DNA from: Deltaproteobacteria bacterium | GTDB lineage: Bacteria > Desulfobacterota > DSM-4660 > Desulfatiglandales > Desulfatiglandaceae | NCBI GenBank assembly: GCA_019307645.1 | Contig: JAFDJF010000221.1 | Coordinates: forward strand, 1 to 5,405 | DNA: 5,405 nucleotides | Direction: 5' to 3' | In this document: positions 1 through 5,405 of the stretch, piece by piece | How positions within the stretch are numbered: position 1 is the stretch's first letter | Layout: each line of letters starts with the position of its first letter | Notes under the pieces: generated by a model | The model's input: only the letters and a program-made list of their open reading frames with translations | Told to the model about the DNA's origin: nothing | The model's database searches: none | Made by a program: the position numbers and the translations under genes

Positions 1-17
1 TTATATTATTTCAATCC

Positions 18-1646
18 TTACTCAAACTTCGGATTCTTATCTGCTTCTATCTTCGGCGCGGGCCAGTCCGCCACCTCTTTCATCCATTCGGCTTCCTGGA
101 TGAAGAGATCCGTATCTGCCGGACCCGGCGGATTAGACAAGGCATCCGGATCAAACTCTTCTTTAAACTTGATCATCCACTTGTGATAATCCGGACCGTA
201 TGCCGGACCTGTCAGGAACAAGGGCTTGTGGGAAGCCAGCTGGGCCGTATAGTACCGGTTTTCAATGTTCATCTTTGAAAGGGCCACCGACCATTCATCC
301 ACCTTGTGTTTCTGTTCGTCATCCGGATCGTGGTAGGTCAGGAACTCAAACAGGGCCATATGACCGTAATCGCCCACCTGGAACCATCCCTGGTCGCCGT
401 AGGCCTTCATGAGCGGCGGGGTGTAGCCCTTCTTCAGTTTGGAGCAATCCACACCCTTTGCCACGGCATGATCAATTGTCTCAAAATCAAATTCCAGGGA
501 CGTGTAACCACCGCACATCATCCACATGCTGGCAGAGTCGGCATTCTTGATCCAGGACTCATCCGTGGGTTTGGTCCGGGTCTGTTTCCCGCCCAGTTCC
601 TTGACAATAATATCCTGGAGAACGCGTTCTTCATATTCAAGCTGCTTTTCCGATGTAAATCCGATCAAAAGAACCCGGAGCACATTCATGGCCTCCACGG
701 TCTCTTCTGATTCCTGGTCCCACAATTCCCAGAATTCCTCCTTATTAGTTGCCCTGGCAATGGCGCGCCAGAAAAGAGGCACCTTGGTCAGCCCTGCGCC
801 GATCTCGGCATTTGCGATCTCATACATGGCCTTGACCAGGGCGTCCTTACTGGGCAGGATAAAGTTGTACCAGTTGATCCTTTTTAAAGGCAGCTCAACG
901 GCTGTGTGGGGAGTAATTCCCACGGGCATGGGTTTATCGGGCTGGAACGGAACCAGCTTGACCGACATCCTTGTCACAATACCCATGGCGCCCATCCATC
1001 CGGGTGAAAAACCGCGGATCATACCCCTCAGGTCCGGGCCGATACCTTCGCCCCAAAGCCAGTCGTCTTTATCCAGGGCGCAGGATCCCAGTCTCAAGAT
1101 TTCACCGTCGGGCAGGACCCACTCAACACCCAGGATACGCCTGTTGGCGATGCATGTCCGGTAGTTCAACGGAGAGCTTCCATATAATATATGGTTTGCC
1201 ACAACACCCACCTGGGAACCACCGCCCGGGATGGTGGTATACAGGCCCCGTTTCATGGCCTCTTCCTGGAGCTGCGAATAGATAAGACCGGAGCCTACGG
1301 TAGCAAACATGTGCTTGTCATCGATATCACACTGCCCCATCCGCTTCAGATCGATCATGAGCGCACCTTCGACCTTTGCAGCGCCACGGCCGGACCACCA
1401 CTGGGTGCTGATGGGGATAAAGGGAATCTTGTAGCGGTTACAGGCCTTGACGATCTTCTGGACCTCTTCCGTGGTGGCCGGGAAAATGACAGCCCCGGGC
1501 GTTTTTAAAATTGTTGCCACACCCAGGTCAGTTTCAAAGCCGTTCGGGCCGGGAGTATGGGCTTCACAATCAATGGGATCCTGTGAGATGTTTTCAGGTC
1601 CCACAATGGATTCAAGTACGTTATATGCGATTTGAGGAATACTCAT
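18..1646 (-). CDS. FAD-binding oxidase, VAO/PCMH-like flavoprotein subunit (paralogue of the partial gene at 4638-5405)
   Basis: Predicted cytoplasmic flavoprotein dehydrogenase of 542 aa; no signal peptide or membrane segment is visible. The N-terminal half is a PCMH-type FAD-binding domain: beta-alpha segment TTEEVQKIVKACNRYKIP (58-75), pyrophosphate loop ISTQWWSGRG (79-88), SQVGVVANHILYG (144-156), VLPDGEILR (177-185) and the GPDLRGM...GAMGIVTRMSVKL region (203-231), which resembles the matching part of p-cresol methylhydroxylase. The C-terminal half fits a FAD-oxidase C domain and ends with AYGP (482-485) and FDPDALSNPP (498-507), a variant of the usual DPxxxxNPG motif. A further ~35 residues follow. 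The ATG is fixed by a perfect Shine-Dalgarno AGGAGGT four bases upstream. It is the last gene visible in the operon, 9 bp after the CCG iron-sulfur gene, so that protein is its likely electron acceptor. Family assignment is firm. The substrate is unknown: phenol, alcohol and hydroxy-acid oxidation are all possible. Confidence 0.88.
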   Translation of the reverse strand: MSIPQIAYNVLESIVGPENISQDPIDCEAHTPGPNGFETDLGVATILKTPGAVIFPATTEEVQKIVKACNRYKIPFIPISTQWWSGRGAAKVEGALMIDLKRMGQCDIDDKHMFATVGSGLIYSQLQEEAMKRGLYTTIPGGGSQVGVVANHILYGSSPLNYRTCIANRRILGVEWVLPDGEILRLGSCALDKDDWLWGEGIGPDLRGMIRGFSPGWMGAMGIVTRMSVKLVPFQPDKPMPVGITPHTAVELPLKRINWYNFILPSKDALVKAMYEIANAEIGAGLTKVPLFWRAIARATNKEEFWELWDQESEETVEAMNVLRVLLIGFTSEKQLEYEERVLQDIIVKELGGKQTRTKPTDESWIKNADSASMWMMCGGYTSLEFDFETIDHAVAKGVDCSKLKKGYTPPLMKAYGDQGWFQVGDYGHMALFEFLTYHDPDDEQKHKVDEWSVALSKMNIENRYYTAQLASHKPLFLTGPAYGPDYHKWMIKFKEEFDPDALSNPPGPADTDLFIQEAEWMKEVADWPAPKIEADKNPKFE

Positions 1647-1650
1647 TTCA

Positions 1651-1657
1651 ACCTCCT
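1651..1657 (-). promoter_or_regulatory. Shine-Dalgarno site of the 542-aa FAD oxidase, overlapping the upstream stop codon
   Basis: On the minus strand the sequence reads TAGGAGGTTGAAATG. AGGAGGT is a full match to the anti-Shine-Dalgarno sequence, four bases before the ATG. The TAG stop of the iron-sulfur gene (1656-1658) shares its AG with this site. Ribosomes finishing the upstream gene therefore stop on the binding site of the next one, which points to translational coupling and fixed subunit ratios. Confidence 0.85.
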
Positions 1658-2948
1658 ATTTAATAGCTTCATTTATCATTTCAGCAATATCGATCACCTG
1701 GATATCATCGCCCGACGCCTTGACGGCCTTTGAGAAGTTTTCATTACATCTTGGGCATGCGGTAATGAGTGCTGCCGCACCCACCTCTTCCACTTCTTCA
1801 AGCCGTTCTTCGGCAGACCACTGGGCAAATTCGGGGAAGGCCTCGGCAACGCCGCCACCGGCCCCACAGCACCAGGCATTTTCCCTGATCCGGATCATTT
1901 CCGTATAGTTGATCCCGGGGATGGCCTTCAGGATATCTCTAGGCTGATGATAGACACCGTGGGTGCCTTTCCGACGCGGAGCAGAGGGGTTTGTAATACC
2001 ATAATGACCCCGCGTGCCTTCCCAGTACATCCAGGGCTCGCTCAAACGGGACAGGTTACAGGCATCATGATAGGTGACGCGCATGTCAATGTTGTTCTTG
2101 AATTCAATGGTTCCTTTTTCCATCTGATCGGCGACAAATTCGACCAGGTGGACGACCTCGTATTCCATGTCGCTTGTGGATTTGTTAAATATCTTTGGGT
2201 AGTCCACTTTGAGCGTCTTGTAGCACTCGGCACAGGCCGTAACAACCGTCTTTGCGCCGGACTTCTTGATCGCATCAATATTGTGCTGAGCCACCTGCTT
2301 GGCCTTTTCGATCTGACCGGTAGAATACAGCGGATAGCCGCAGCAGTATTCGTCAGCGCCCATGATCTTGAAGGACTGGCCCGTGGCTTTTAAAATATTC
2401 GCAGTGGCCTTTGAGATCCCCTGCATTTTGTAAGAGCCGTAACAGCCGACAAAATAGACAAAGTCCGCCTTGTCATCGGACTGGATGTCTTTTGCCCATT
2501 TGGCGCGATTATCCGCAGGAGCGCCAAATACGTTGTGTTCTTTTTCAATATTTTCCGCAGCTGTTTTGTGTTCCGGCATGGGACCAAAGCCGTCAGCCAC
2601 ACACTTGATGCGAAGCGACTCCAGTGCGGAACCAATCTCCAGGTCCAGGTTTCGTTTACATCCCACATCACAGGCACCGCAGAGCTGGCACTTGTATATG
2701 GCTTCGACAAATCGGTCGTTGAACTCGATCCGGCCGTTCAGCAGGCTCAGGGCTAGACGGAGTCTTCCCCAGGCTGAAAAGGAATCAAAAAGATATTTTT
2801 TCTCGCTGGGGCACCGGGTGCTGAATGTGGCGCCCGGCATATAGATGTGATCCACCCACTTGCATCCCTTGCACCGGACACAACGTTTCATGTCATATTC
2901 AAAATTCTTCATATCCGTAAGGTCAAATTTTACATATTCTTCAGGCAT
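1656..2948 (-). CDS. Iron-sulfur protein with two CCG domains (HdrD/GlcF-like electron-transfer subunit)
   Basis: Predicted soluble electron-transfer protein of 430 aa. The N-terminal part carries two Cys groups: C23xxC26xxC29 with C46-P after a 16-residue gap, and C87xxC90xxC93xxxC97. These should hold one or two [4Fe-4S] clusters. Two CCG (cysteine-rich, HdrB/HdrD/GlcF-type) domains follow. The first has C169, C202-C203-G and C239xxC242. The second has C297, C360-C361-G and C398xxC401. In known CCG proteins these Cys sets bind FeS clusters, including the noncubane clusters of HdrB. The gap between C297 and C360 is about twice the equivalent gap in the first domain. There is no membrane segment. 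The start is supported by AAGGAG nine bases before the ATG. It sits between two FAD oxidase genes with short gaps, like GlcF beside GlcD and GlcE, so it probably takes electrons from their FAD. The final acceptor is not visible; quinone, ETF or another carrier are options. Confidence 0.9.
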   Translation of the reverse strand: MPEEYVKFDLTDMKNFEYDMKRCVRCKGCKWVDHIYMPGATFSTRCPSEKKYLFDSFSAWGRLRLALSLLNGRIEFNDRFVEAIYKCQLCGACDVGCKRNLDLEIGSALESLRIKCVADGFGPMPEHKTAAENIEKEHNVFGAPADNRAKWAKDIQSDDKADFVYFVGCYGSYKMQGISKATANILKATGQSFKIMGADEYCCGYPLYSTGQIEKAKQVAQHNIDAIKKSGAKTVVTACAECYKTLKVDYPKIFNKSTSDMEYEVVHLVEFVADQMEKGTIEFKNNIDMRVTYHDACNLSRLSEPWMYWEGTRGHYGITNPSAPRRKGTHGVYHQPRDILKAIPGINYTEMIRIRENAWCCGAGGGVAEAFPEFAQWSAEERLEEVEEVGAAALITACPRCNENFSKAVKASGDDIQVIDIAEMINEAIK

Positions 2949-2957
2949 CTTGTTCTG

Positions 2958-2963
2958 CTCCTT
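2958..2963 (-). promoter_or_regulatory. Shine-Dalgarno site of the CCG iron-sulfur gene
   Basis: AAGGAG on the minus strand lies nine bases before the ATG at 2948, inside the 24-bp gap after the TAA of the upstream FAD gene. It supports the chosen start. The gap is too short for a typical separate promoter, so the two genes are probably co-transcribed. Confidence 0.75.
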
Positions 2964-2972
2964 ATTCTAGAA

Positions 2973-4430
2973 TTAGAAACACAGTCTTCCCGGATTCATA
3001 ATGTCATTGGGATCAAACATCTTTTTGACCCTCTTCAGGGCTGTAGTATAGGAAGTCGCCTTTTCATAGACCATGTCAGCAAGGTCTCCGTAAGGCCGTG
3101 TAAATACCGCTCCCATCTCCAGCAAATCCTGGGCAATTTCACGGTTCATAATCCGGGTCTTTTCTTTTTCTACCGGGTCTTCCGGATCATAGAACAGGTT
3201 AAACTCCAGATGACAAACACGTGACTGTTCAACAGGTTGGAGGTAGACCCCCAGGTCTTCCAGGGGGTAACCGTATTTGGGCACCTCATCGATAACCTTT
3301 TCATAAAAGGAAGGAGCATCTTCAGGCCTGCAAATAAAGAAAAGGCTCTGACATGCACCGCAGAGTCTGTTTTTCCAGTATGTTTCTTCTGCGGGCCAGG
3401 GTTTTCTGAGCATCTGGATCAGCTCTCTGCCGCCGCCGGGCACACCGGGGATAGCCTCCAGTACAGGCATATCCTGGAAGTACTGTTTTTTCAGATCAAG
3501 CAGGGCCTCCACTTCATATTCGATTCGTTCTTCCGGTCTTCTCGGGGGTCCGCTGATGGTAAGGATCAAGGTCCATGTGGGAAGAATGTCTATGAGTTTG
3601 TCAAAATCATCCGGCCAGCTTTTTGCCAGGATCAAGGCCAGATCCACATGATTCAGGAGCAAAAATTCCTGTCCGATGTGAACCCTGGGTATTTTATAGA
3701 TCGGTTCAATGGCATCATTAATATCATCAAAAGGCATGAAATAAATCTTGTTTATCTTGGGGAGATATTCCAGTTTCAGGTTGGCCCAGTTGATAACACC
3801 CATGGTTCCCTGAGCGCCCTGGGGGAGCCTGTAAAAGTCGAGGCCCGGACCTGCGGGGTTAACACCCTTTGAAGGAGAGTCCGGATACCCGGGTACACTG
3901 GCAGACCCTGTGCGGAAGACCTCTCCGTTGGGCCATACAATCTCATAGGTCATCAGAGGCTCTGCGAATTCATACTTGGGTATAACCGGGACTTCCCTTT
4001 CCAGGTAATCGGTTATGACCGACCGGGATGCATGGGGCAAAAGAGGTGAGATGACACGGACATTTTCCTTTGCCAGTGTATCAGTAATCTGTCCCCAGGT
4101 TACGCCCGGCTCAATCCTGACCCTTCGGTTGTGAGCATCGATTTCCAGGATGTTGGTGAGGTTGGACAGATCAAGCACGATTCCTCCCTCATAGGGGATG
4201 GTGCAGCCCTGAAAATGGACCCCTGAACTGACTGGGGTTACGGGTGTGGAATTGTCATTTGCGAAATTGATCACCTTTGCAACATCATCTGTTTTGGTGA
4301 CCTTTACAACGATTGTCGGTAGCCCCGGTGGATATATCCCACCATCAGAGGAATATTCTTCGAGGATCTCCGGGGAATCCAGGGCATTGCCTGCTCCAAC
4401 TAATTTTTCTAACTCATTTTTCAGATCCAT
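2973..4430 (-). CDS. FAD-binding oxidase, second VAO/PCMH/GlcD-like flavoprotein subunit
   Basis: Predicted soluble FAD-dependent dehydrogenase subunit of 485 aa. The N-terminal FAD-binding domain shows TKTDDVAKVINFANDNSTP (45-63), pyrophosphate loop PVSSGVHFQG (66-75), LDLSNLTNI (86-94), EPGVTWGQI (107-115), WPNGEVFRTG (166-175) and GPGLDFYR...GAQGTMGV (195-212). Order and spacing follow p-cresol methylhydroxylase and vanillyl-alcohol oxidase. The C-terminal domain has HLEFNLFYDPEDP (407-419) and ends in the canonical MFDPNDIMNPGRL (471-483). It is only distantly similar to the other two FAD proteins here. Where I recall the phenolate-binding Tyr-Arg pair of PCMH, it has F443-T444. A Cys group (C357, C360, C367) occupies the glycine-rich segment of PCMH. 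An in-frame TAG at 4443-4445 rules out a longer ATG start; AGGGAG lies eight bases before the ATG. It is 24 bp upstream of the FeS gene, so it is probably part of the same complex, either catalytic or as a GlcE-like second flavin subunit. Confidence 0.87.
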   Translation of the reverse strand: MDLKNELEKLVGAGNALDSPEILEEYSSDGGIYPPGLPTIVVKVTKTDDVAKVINFANDNSTPVTPVSSGVHFQGCTIPYEGGIVLDLSNLTNILEIDAHNRRVRIEPGVTWGQITDTLAKENVRVISPLLPHASRSVITDYLEREVPVIPKYEFAEPLMTYEIVWPNGEVFRTGSASVPGYPDSPSKGVNPAGPGLDFYRLPQGAQGTMGVINWANLKLEYLPKINKIYFMPFDDINDAIEPIYKIPRVHIGQEFLLLNHVDLALILAKSWPDDFDKLIDILPTWTLILTISGPPRRPEERIEYEVEALLDLKKQYFQDMPVLEAIPGVPGGGRELIQMLRKPWPAEETYWKNRLCGACQSLFFICRPEDAPSFYEKVIDEVPKYGYPLEDLGVYLQPVEQSRVCHLEFNLFYDPEDPVEKEKTRIMNREIAQDLLEMGAVFTRPYGDLADMVYEKATSYTTALKRVKKMFDPNDIMNPGRLCF

Positions 4431-4473
4431 TCTTTGTGCTCCCTACTTTAATATAAGATTTGTTGGTGACCAT
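4414..4473 (-). CDS. Possible 19-codon leader peptide overlapping the start of the 485-aa FAD gene
   Basis: On the minus strand, GGGAGGAGG followed by CTGA and ATG opens a 19-residue frame, MVTNKSYIKVGSTKNGSEK, ending at TGA. It runs past the ATG of the FAD gene (4428-4430) in a different frame and ends inside it, a 17-base overlap. The Shine-Dalgarno sequence is stronger than that of the FAD gene itself and the spacing resembles that of the 542-aa gene. The peptide has no recognisable similarity and no attenuation-type run of one amino acid. It may be a translated leader that controls initiation of the next gene, a remnant of a lost gene, or chance. The evidence is the ribosome binding site and frame only. 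Confidence 0.3.
   Translation of the reverse strand: MVTNKSYIKVGSTKNGSEK
4439..4444 (-). promoter_or_regulatory. Shine-Dalgarno site of the 485-aa FAD gene
   Basis: AGGGAG on the minus strand lies eight bases before the ATG at 4430. It decides the start, because an in-frame TAG (4443-4445) overlaps it and blocks any longer reading from a more distant codon. The site is itself inside the possible leader ORF, so translation of that ORF would run over it. Confidence 0.65.
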
Positions 4474-4477
4474 TCAG

Positions 4478-4500
4478 CCTCCTCCCACCAGGGGAGGGGG
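4478..4500 (-). promoter_or_regulatory. Hairpin that could sequester the strong Shine-Dalgarno sequence GGGAGGAGG
   Basis: Read as minus-strand RNA, CCUCCC (4492-4497) can pair with GGGAGG (4481-4486) across a five-base loop. Two further C-G pairs lie beyond one mismatch (4478-4479 with 4499-4500). The paired GGGAGG is the strong ribosome binding site of the 19-codon leader ORF. In the folded form that site would be hidden; in the open form it would be exposed. No known riboswitch or protein-binding motif is recognised nearby. Confidence 0.45.
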
Positions 4501-4538
4501 GATTATGGAAAAGTGTCGGGGTAAATGAGAAGGCGAAG

Positions 4539-4566
4539 GATATGCTATAGAGGTAGTATTGTCCAA
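4539..4566 (-). promoter_or_regulatory. Weak sigma-70-like promoter candidate ahead of the 485-aa FAD gene
   Basis: On the minus strand TTGGAC (4561-4566) is followed after 16 bases by CATATC (4539-4544). The -35 is close to consensus, but the -10 matches TATAAT at only about three positions. The position, in the only sizeable intergenic gap and upstream of three tightly packed genes, is where an internal promoter would be expected. The sequence evidence alone is poor. Confidence 0.2.
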
Positions 4567-4574
4567 TAACGATC

Positions 4575-4608
4575 GACGGACGACCGCCCGTACACGCTGT
4601 CGTCCGTC
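4575..4608. repeat. Perfect 10-bp inverted repeat with a 14-base loop
   Basis: GACGGACGAC (4575-4584) and GTCGTCCGTC (4599-4608) are exact reverse complements separated by 14 bases. On the minus-strand transcript the hairpin starts 29 bases after the TAG of the upstream FAD gene. That is a terminator-like position, but the downstream bases GATCGTTATTGG are not a U tract. It could be a weak or factor-dependent terminator, an RNA-stabilising 3' structure, or part of an interspersed repeat that includes the adjoining GAC-rich sequence. Confidence 0.6.
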
Positions 4609-4634
4609 ATCTGCCGTCTGGTATCTGTCGTTCG
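4599..4634. repeat. Degenerate GAC-rich short repeat
   Basis: On the minus strand this stretch is built of irregular related units: GACAGATACCA, GACGGCAGAT and GACGGACGACAG. It is low in complexity, non-coding, and fused to one arm of the 10-bp inverted repeat. Its composition differs from the flanking genes. It resembles an intergenic repeat of unknown function, but only one copy lies in the window, so whether it is dispersed in the genome cannot be judged here. Confidence 0.4.
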
Positions 4635-4637
4635 CTT

Positions 4638-5405
4638 CTAGCCTTTTGACCAGTCCCTGTCAATGTAGTCTTCTTTTTTGACCCAGTCGACCATGTCCAC
4701 ATACTTATCCACATCCCACGGAATCGGGTCATTGGACAGCTTATCCGGGTCAAACTCCGCTTTCACCTTTTCAAACCACTTGCGGCACTCAGGACCGTAT
4801 GCCCTTCCGGTGAGATTCATGGGGCTGGCATAGATATTAAAGGCATTAAACATGCCCCACTCGGCATCCAGGGTCGGCACCTTGATATAGTTCCATTCAT
4901 CCTTCTTATACATGTCTTTTTGATCCGGGTTCGGATCCCAGTACTGGAGGAACTCGATATAACCCATATGACCGATCTCGCTCACCTGGAACCATCCCGG
5001 TTCGCCGTAGTCATCCATGAGCGGCGGGGTAAAGGCCGGTTTTTCCCTGGCAAGGCCCTCTCCGCCTTTAACGCCGCAGTCCAAAGTATCCACTGTAACC
5101 TGTACGGAGGTATAGGCCCCTGTCATCATCCACATGGTGGCGGAGTCGGCATTTTTGATCCATGAATTGTCGGACTGTCGGGTACGGCCCAGTTTTCCGC
5201 CATAACTTTCCATGATGTCCGTGAGGACCCGTTCTTCATATTCCAGCTGCTCTTCCGATGTATAGCCCACCAGCAGGACACGGCAGATATGCATATTGCC
5301 GAGACTGTCCCTGGCCTCCTGGGTGTTCCATCCTTCCCAGAAGTCTTCCCTGCAGCCTGCCTTGGCAATATAGCGCCACTGGATGGGCACCTTTGTCAGG
5401 GCCGC
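4638..5405 (-). CDS. FAD-binding oxidase, C-terminal half only (cut by the window edge); paralogue of the 542-aa protein
   Basis: The frame is open to the right edge; 255 residues are visible and the N-terminal FAD-binding domain lies outside. An apparent GTG start at 5388-5390 is an internal Val: the frame continues upstream with ALTK, matching GLTKVP (285-290) of the 542-aa protein. The two proteins align almost without gaps, with shared blocks LEYEERVL, SWIKNADSA, MWMM, TPPLM, GWFQV, GHM, AYGP and FDPDxLSN; roughly half the residues look identical by eye. The final motif reads FDPDKLSNDP, again a variant of DPxxxxNPG, followed by an acidic and Trp-containing tail ending at TAG. Its role should match the paralogue: a FAD subunit oxidising an unknown substrate and passing electrons to an FeS partner. 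It is probably a second isoform for another substrate or condition. A 207-bp gap separates it from the next gene, so co-transcription is likely but not certain. Confidence 0.85.
   Translation of the reverse strand, partial: AALTKVPIQWRYIAKAGCREDFWEGWNTQEARDSLGNMHICRVLLVGYTSEEQLEYEERVLTDIMESYGGKLGRTRQSDNSWIKNADSATMWMMTGAYTSVQVTVDTLDCGVKGGEGLAREKPAFTPPLMDDYGEPGWFQVSEIGHMGYIEFLQYWDPNPDQKDMYKKDEWNYIKVPTLDAEWGMFNAFNIYASPMNLTGRAYGPECRKWFEKVKAEFDPDKLSNDPIPWDVDKYVDMVDWVKKEDYIDRDWSKG

Noticed and set aside
526..1164. Long plus-strand open frame of 212 codons opposite the 542-aa FAD gene
   Set aside because: The opposite strand encodes a clear FAD oxidase with conserved motifs and a perfect ribosome binding site. 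The plus-strand frame has no recognisable domain and is an antisense shadow.
3237..3872. Plus-strand open frame of 211 codons opposite the 485-aa FAD gene
   Set aside because: It lies wholly inside a well-supported gene on the other strand and shows no family motifs; antisense shadow.
4575..4608. Rho-independent terminator of the upstream FAD gene
   Set aside because: The stem is perfect but no T run follows it on the minus strand (GATCGTTATTGG), and the loop is long at 14 bases. It is kept only as an inverted repeat of uncertain role.
4431..4637. CRISPR array, tRNA or insertion-sequence remnant in the intergenic gap
   Set aside because: The repeats are too short, irregular and unspaced for CRISPR. 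No cloverleaf is visible, and no transposase fragment or terminal inverted repeats with target duplication were found.
5388..5390. GTG as the start codon of the rightmost gene
   Set aside because: The frame stays open to the window edge and the upstream residues ALTK align with GLTK in the middle of the 542-aa paralogue. The gene is cut by the window, not started here.
18..5405. Naming the operon glcDEF or p-cresol methylhydroxylase
   Set aside because: Domains fit both families broadly. The FAD proteins look more like PCMH/VAO, the FeS protein more like GlcF/HdrD, and key substrate-binding residues cannot be confirmed. No gene symbol is justified.

Overview
All protein-coding genes in this window lie on the minus strand and read right to left. 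They look like one operon for a flavin plus iron-sulfur dehydrogenase. In transcription order they are: (1) the C-terminal half of a FAD-binding oxidase, cut by the right edge (4638-5405); (2) a second, diverged FAD-binding oxidase of 485 aa (2973-4430); (3) a 430-aa iron-sulfur protein with an N-terminal ferredoxin-like Cys region and two CCG (heterodisulfide-reductase type) domains (1656-2948); (4) a 542-aa FAD-binding oxidase that is a close paralogue of gene 1 (18-1646).

Organism: the G+C content looks intermediate, and VAO/PCMH-type or GlcD-type flavoproteins are coupled to an HdrD/GlcF-like CCG protein. This fits a strictly anaerobic, electron-carrier-rich bacterium. The best guess is a Desulfobacterota sulfate reducer or syntroph that degrades aromatic or organic acids. 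This is an inference from gene content; the window holds no taxonomic marker.

Layout: 1-17 is the tail after the last stop. Genes 4 and 3 are 9 bp apart, and the TAG of gene 3 lies inside the ribosome binding site of gene 4. Genes 3 and 2 are 24 bp apart. Genes 2 and 1 are separated by 207 bp (4431-4637), the only real intergenic region. It holds a perfect 10-bp inverted repeat beside a degenerate GAC-rich repeat, a hairpin that could hide a very strong Shine-Dalgarno sequence, and a 19-codon leader-like ORF that overlaps the start of gene 2.

How the genes may work together: in the VAO/PCMH family the flavoprotein oxidises a substrate and, in PCMH, passes electrons to a cytochrome c. Here the adjacent electron carrier is a CCG/[4Fe-4S] protein, as in GlcDEF glycolate oxidase. 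The simplest model is a complex of a catalytic FAD subunit, a second FAD subunit and the FeS subunit, with two alternative versions of the first FAD subunit flanking the core pair. The substrate cannot be read from the sequence. Phenolic (p-cresol-like), alpha-hydroxy acid or other alcohol/alkyl substrates are all possible.
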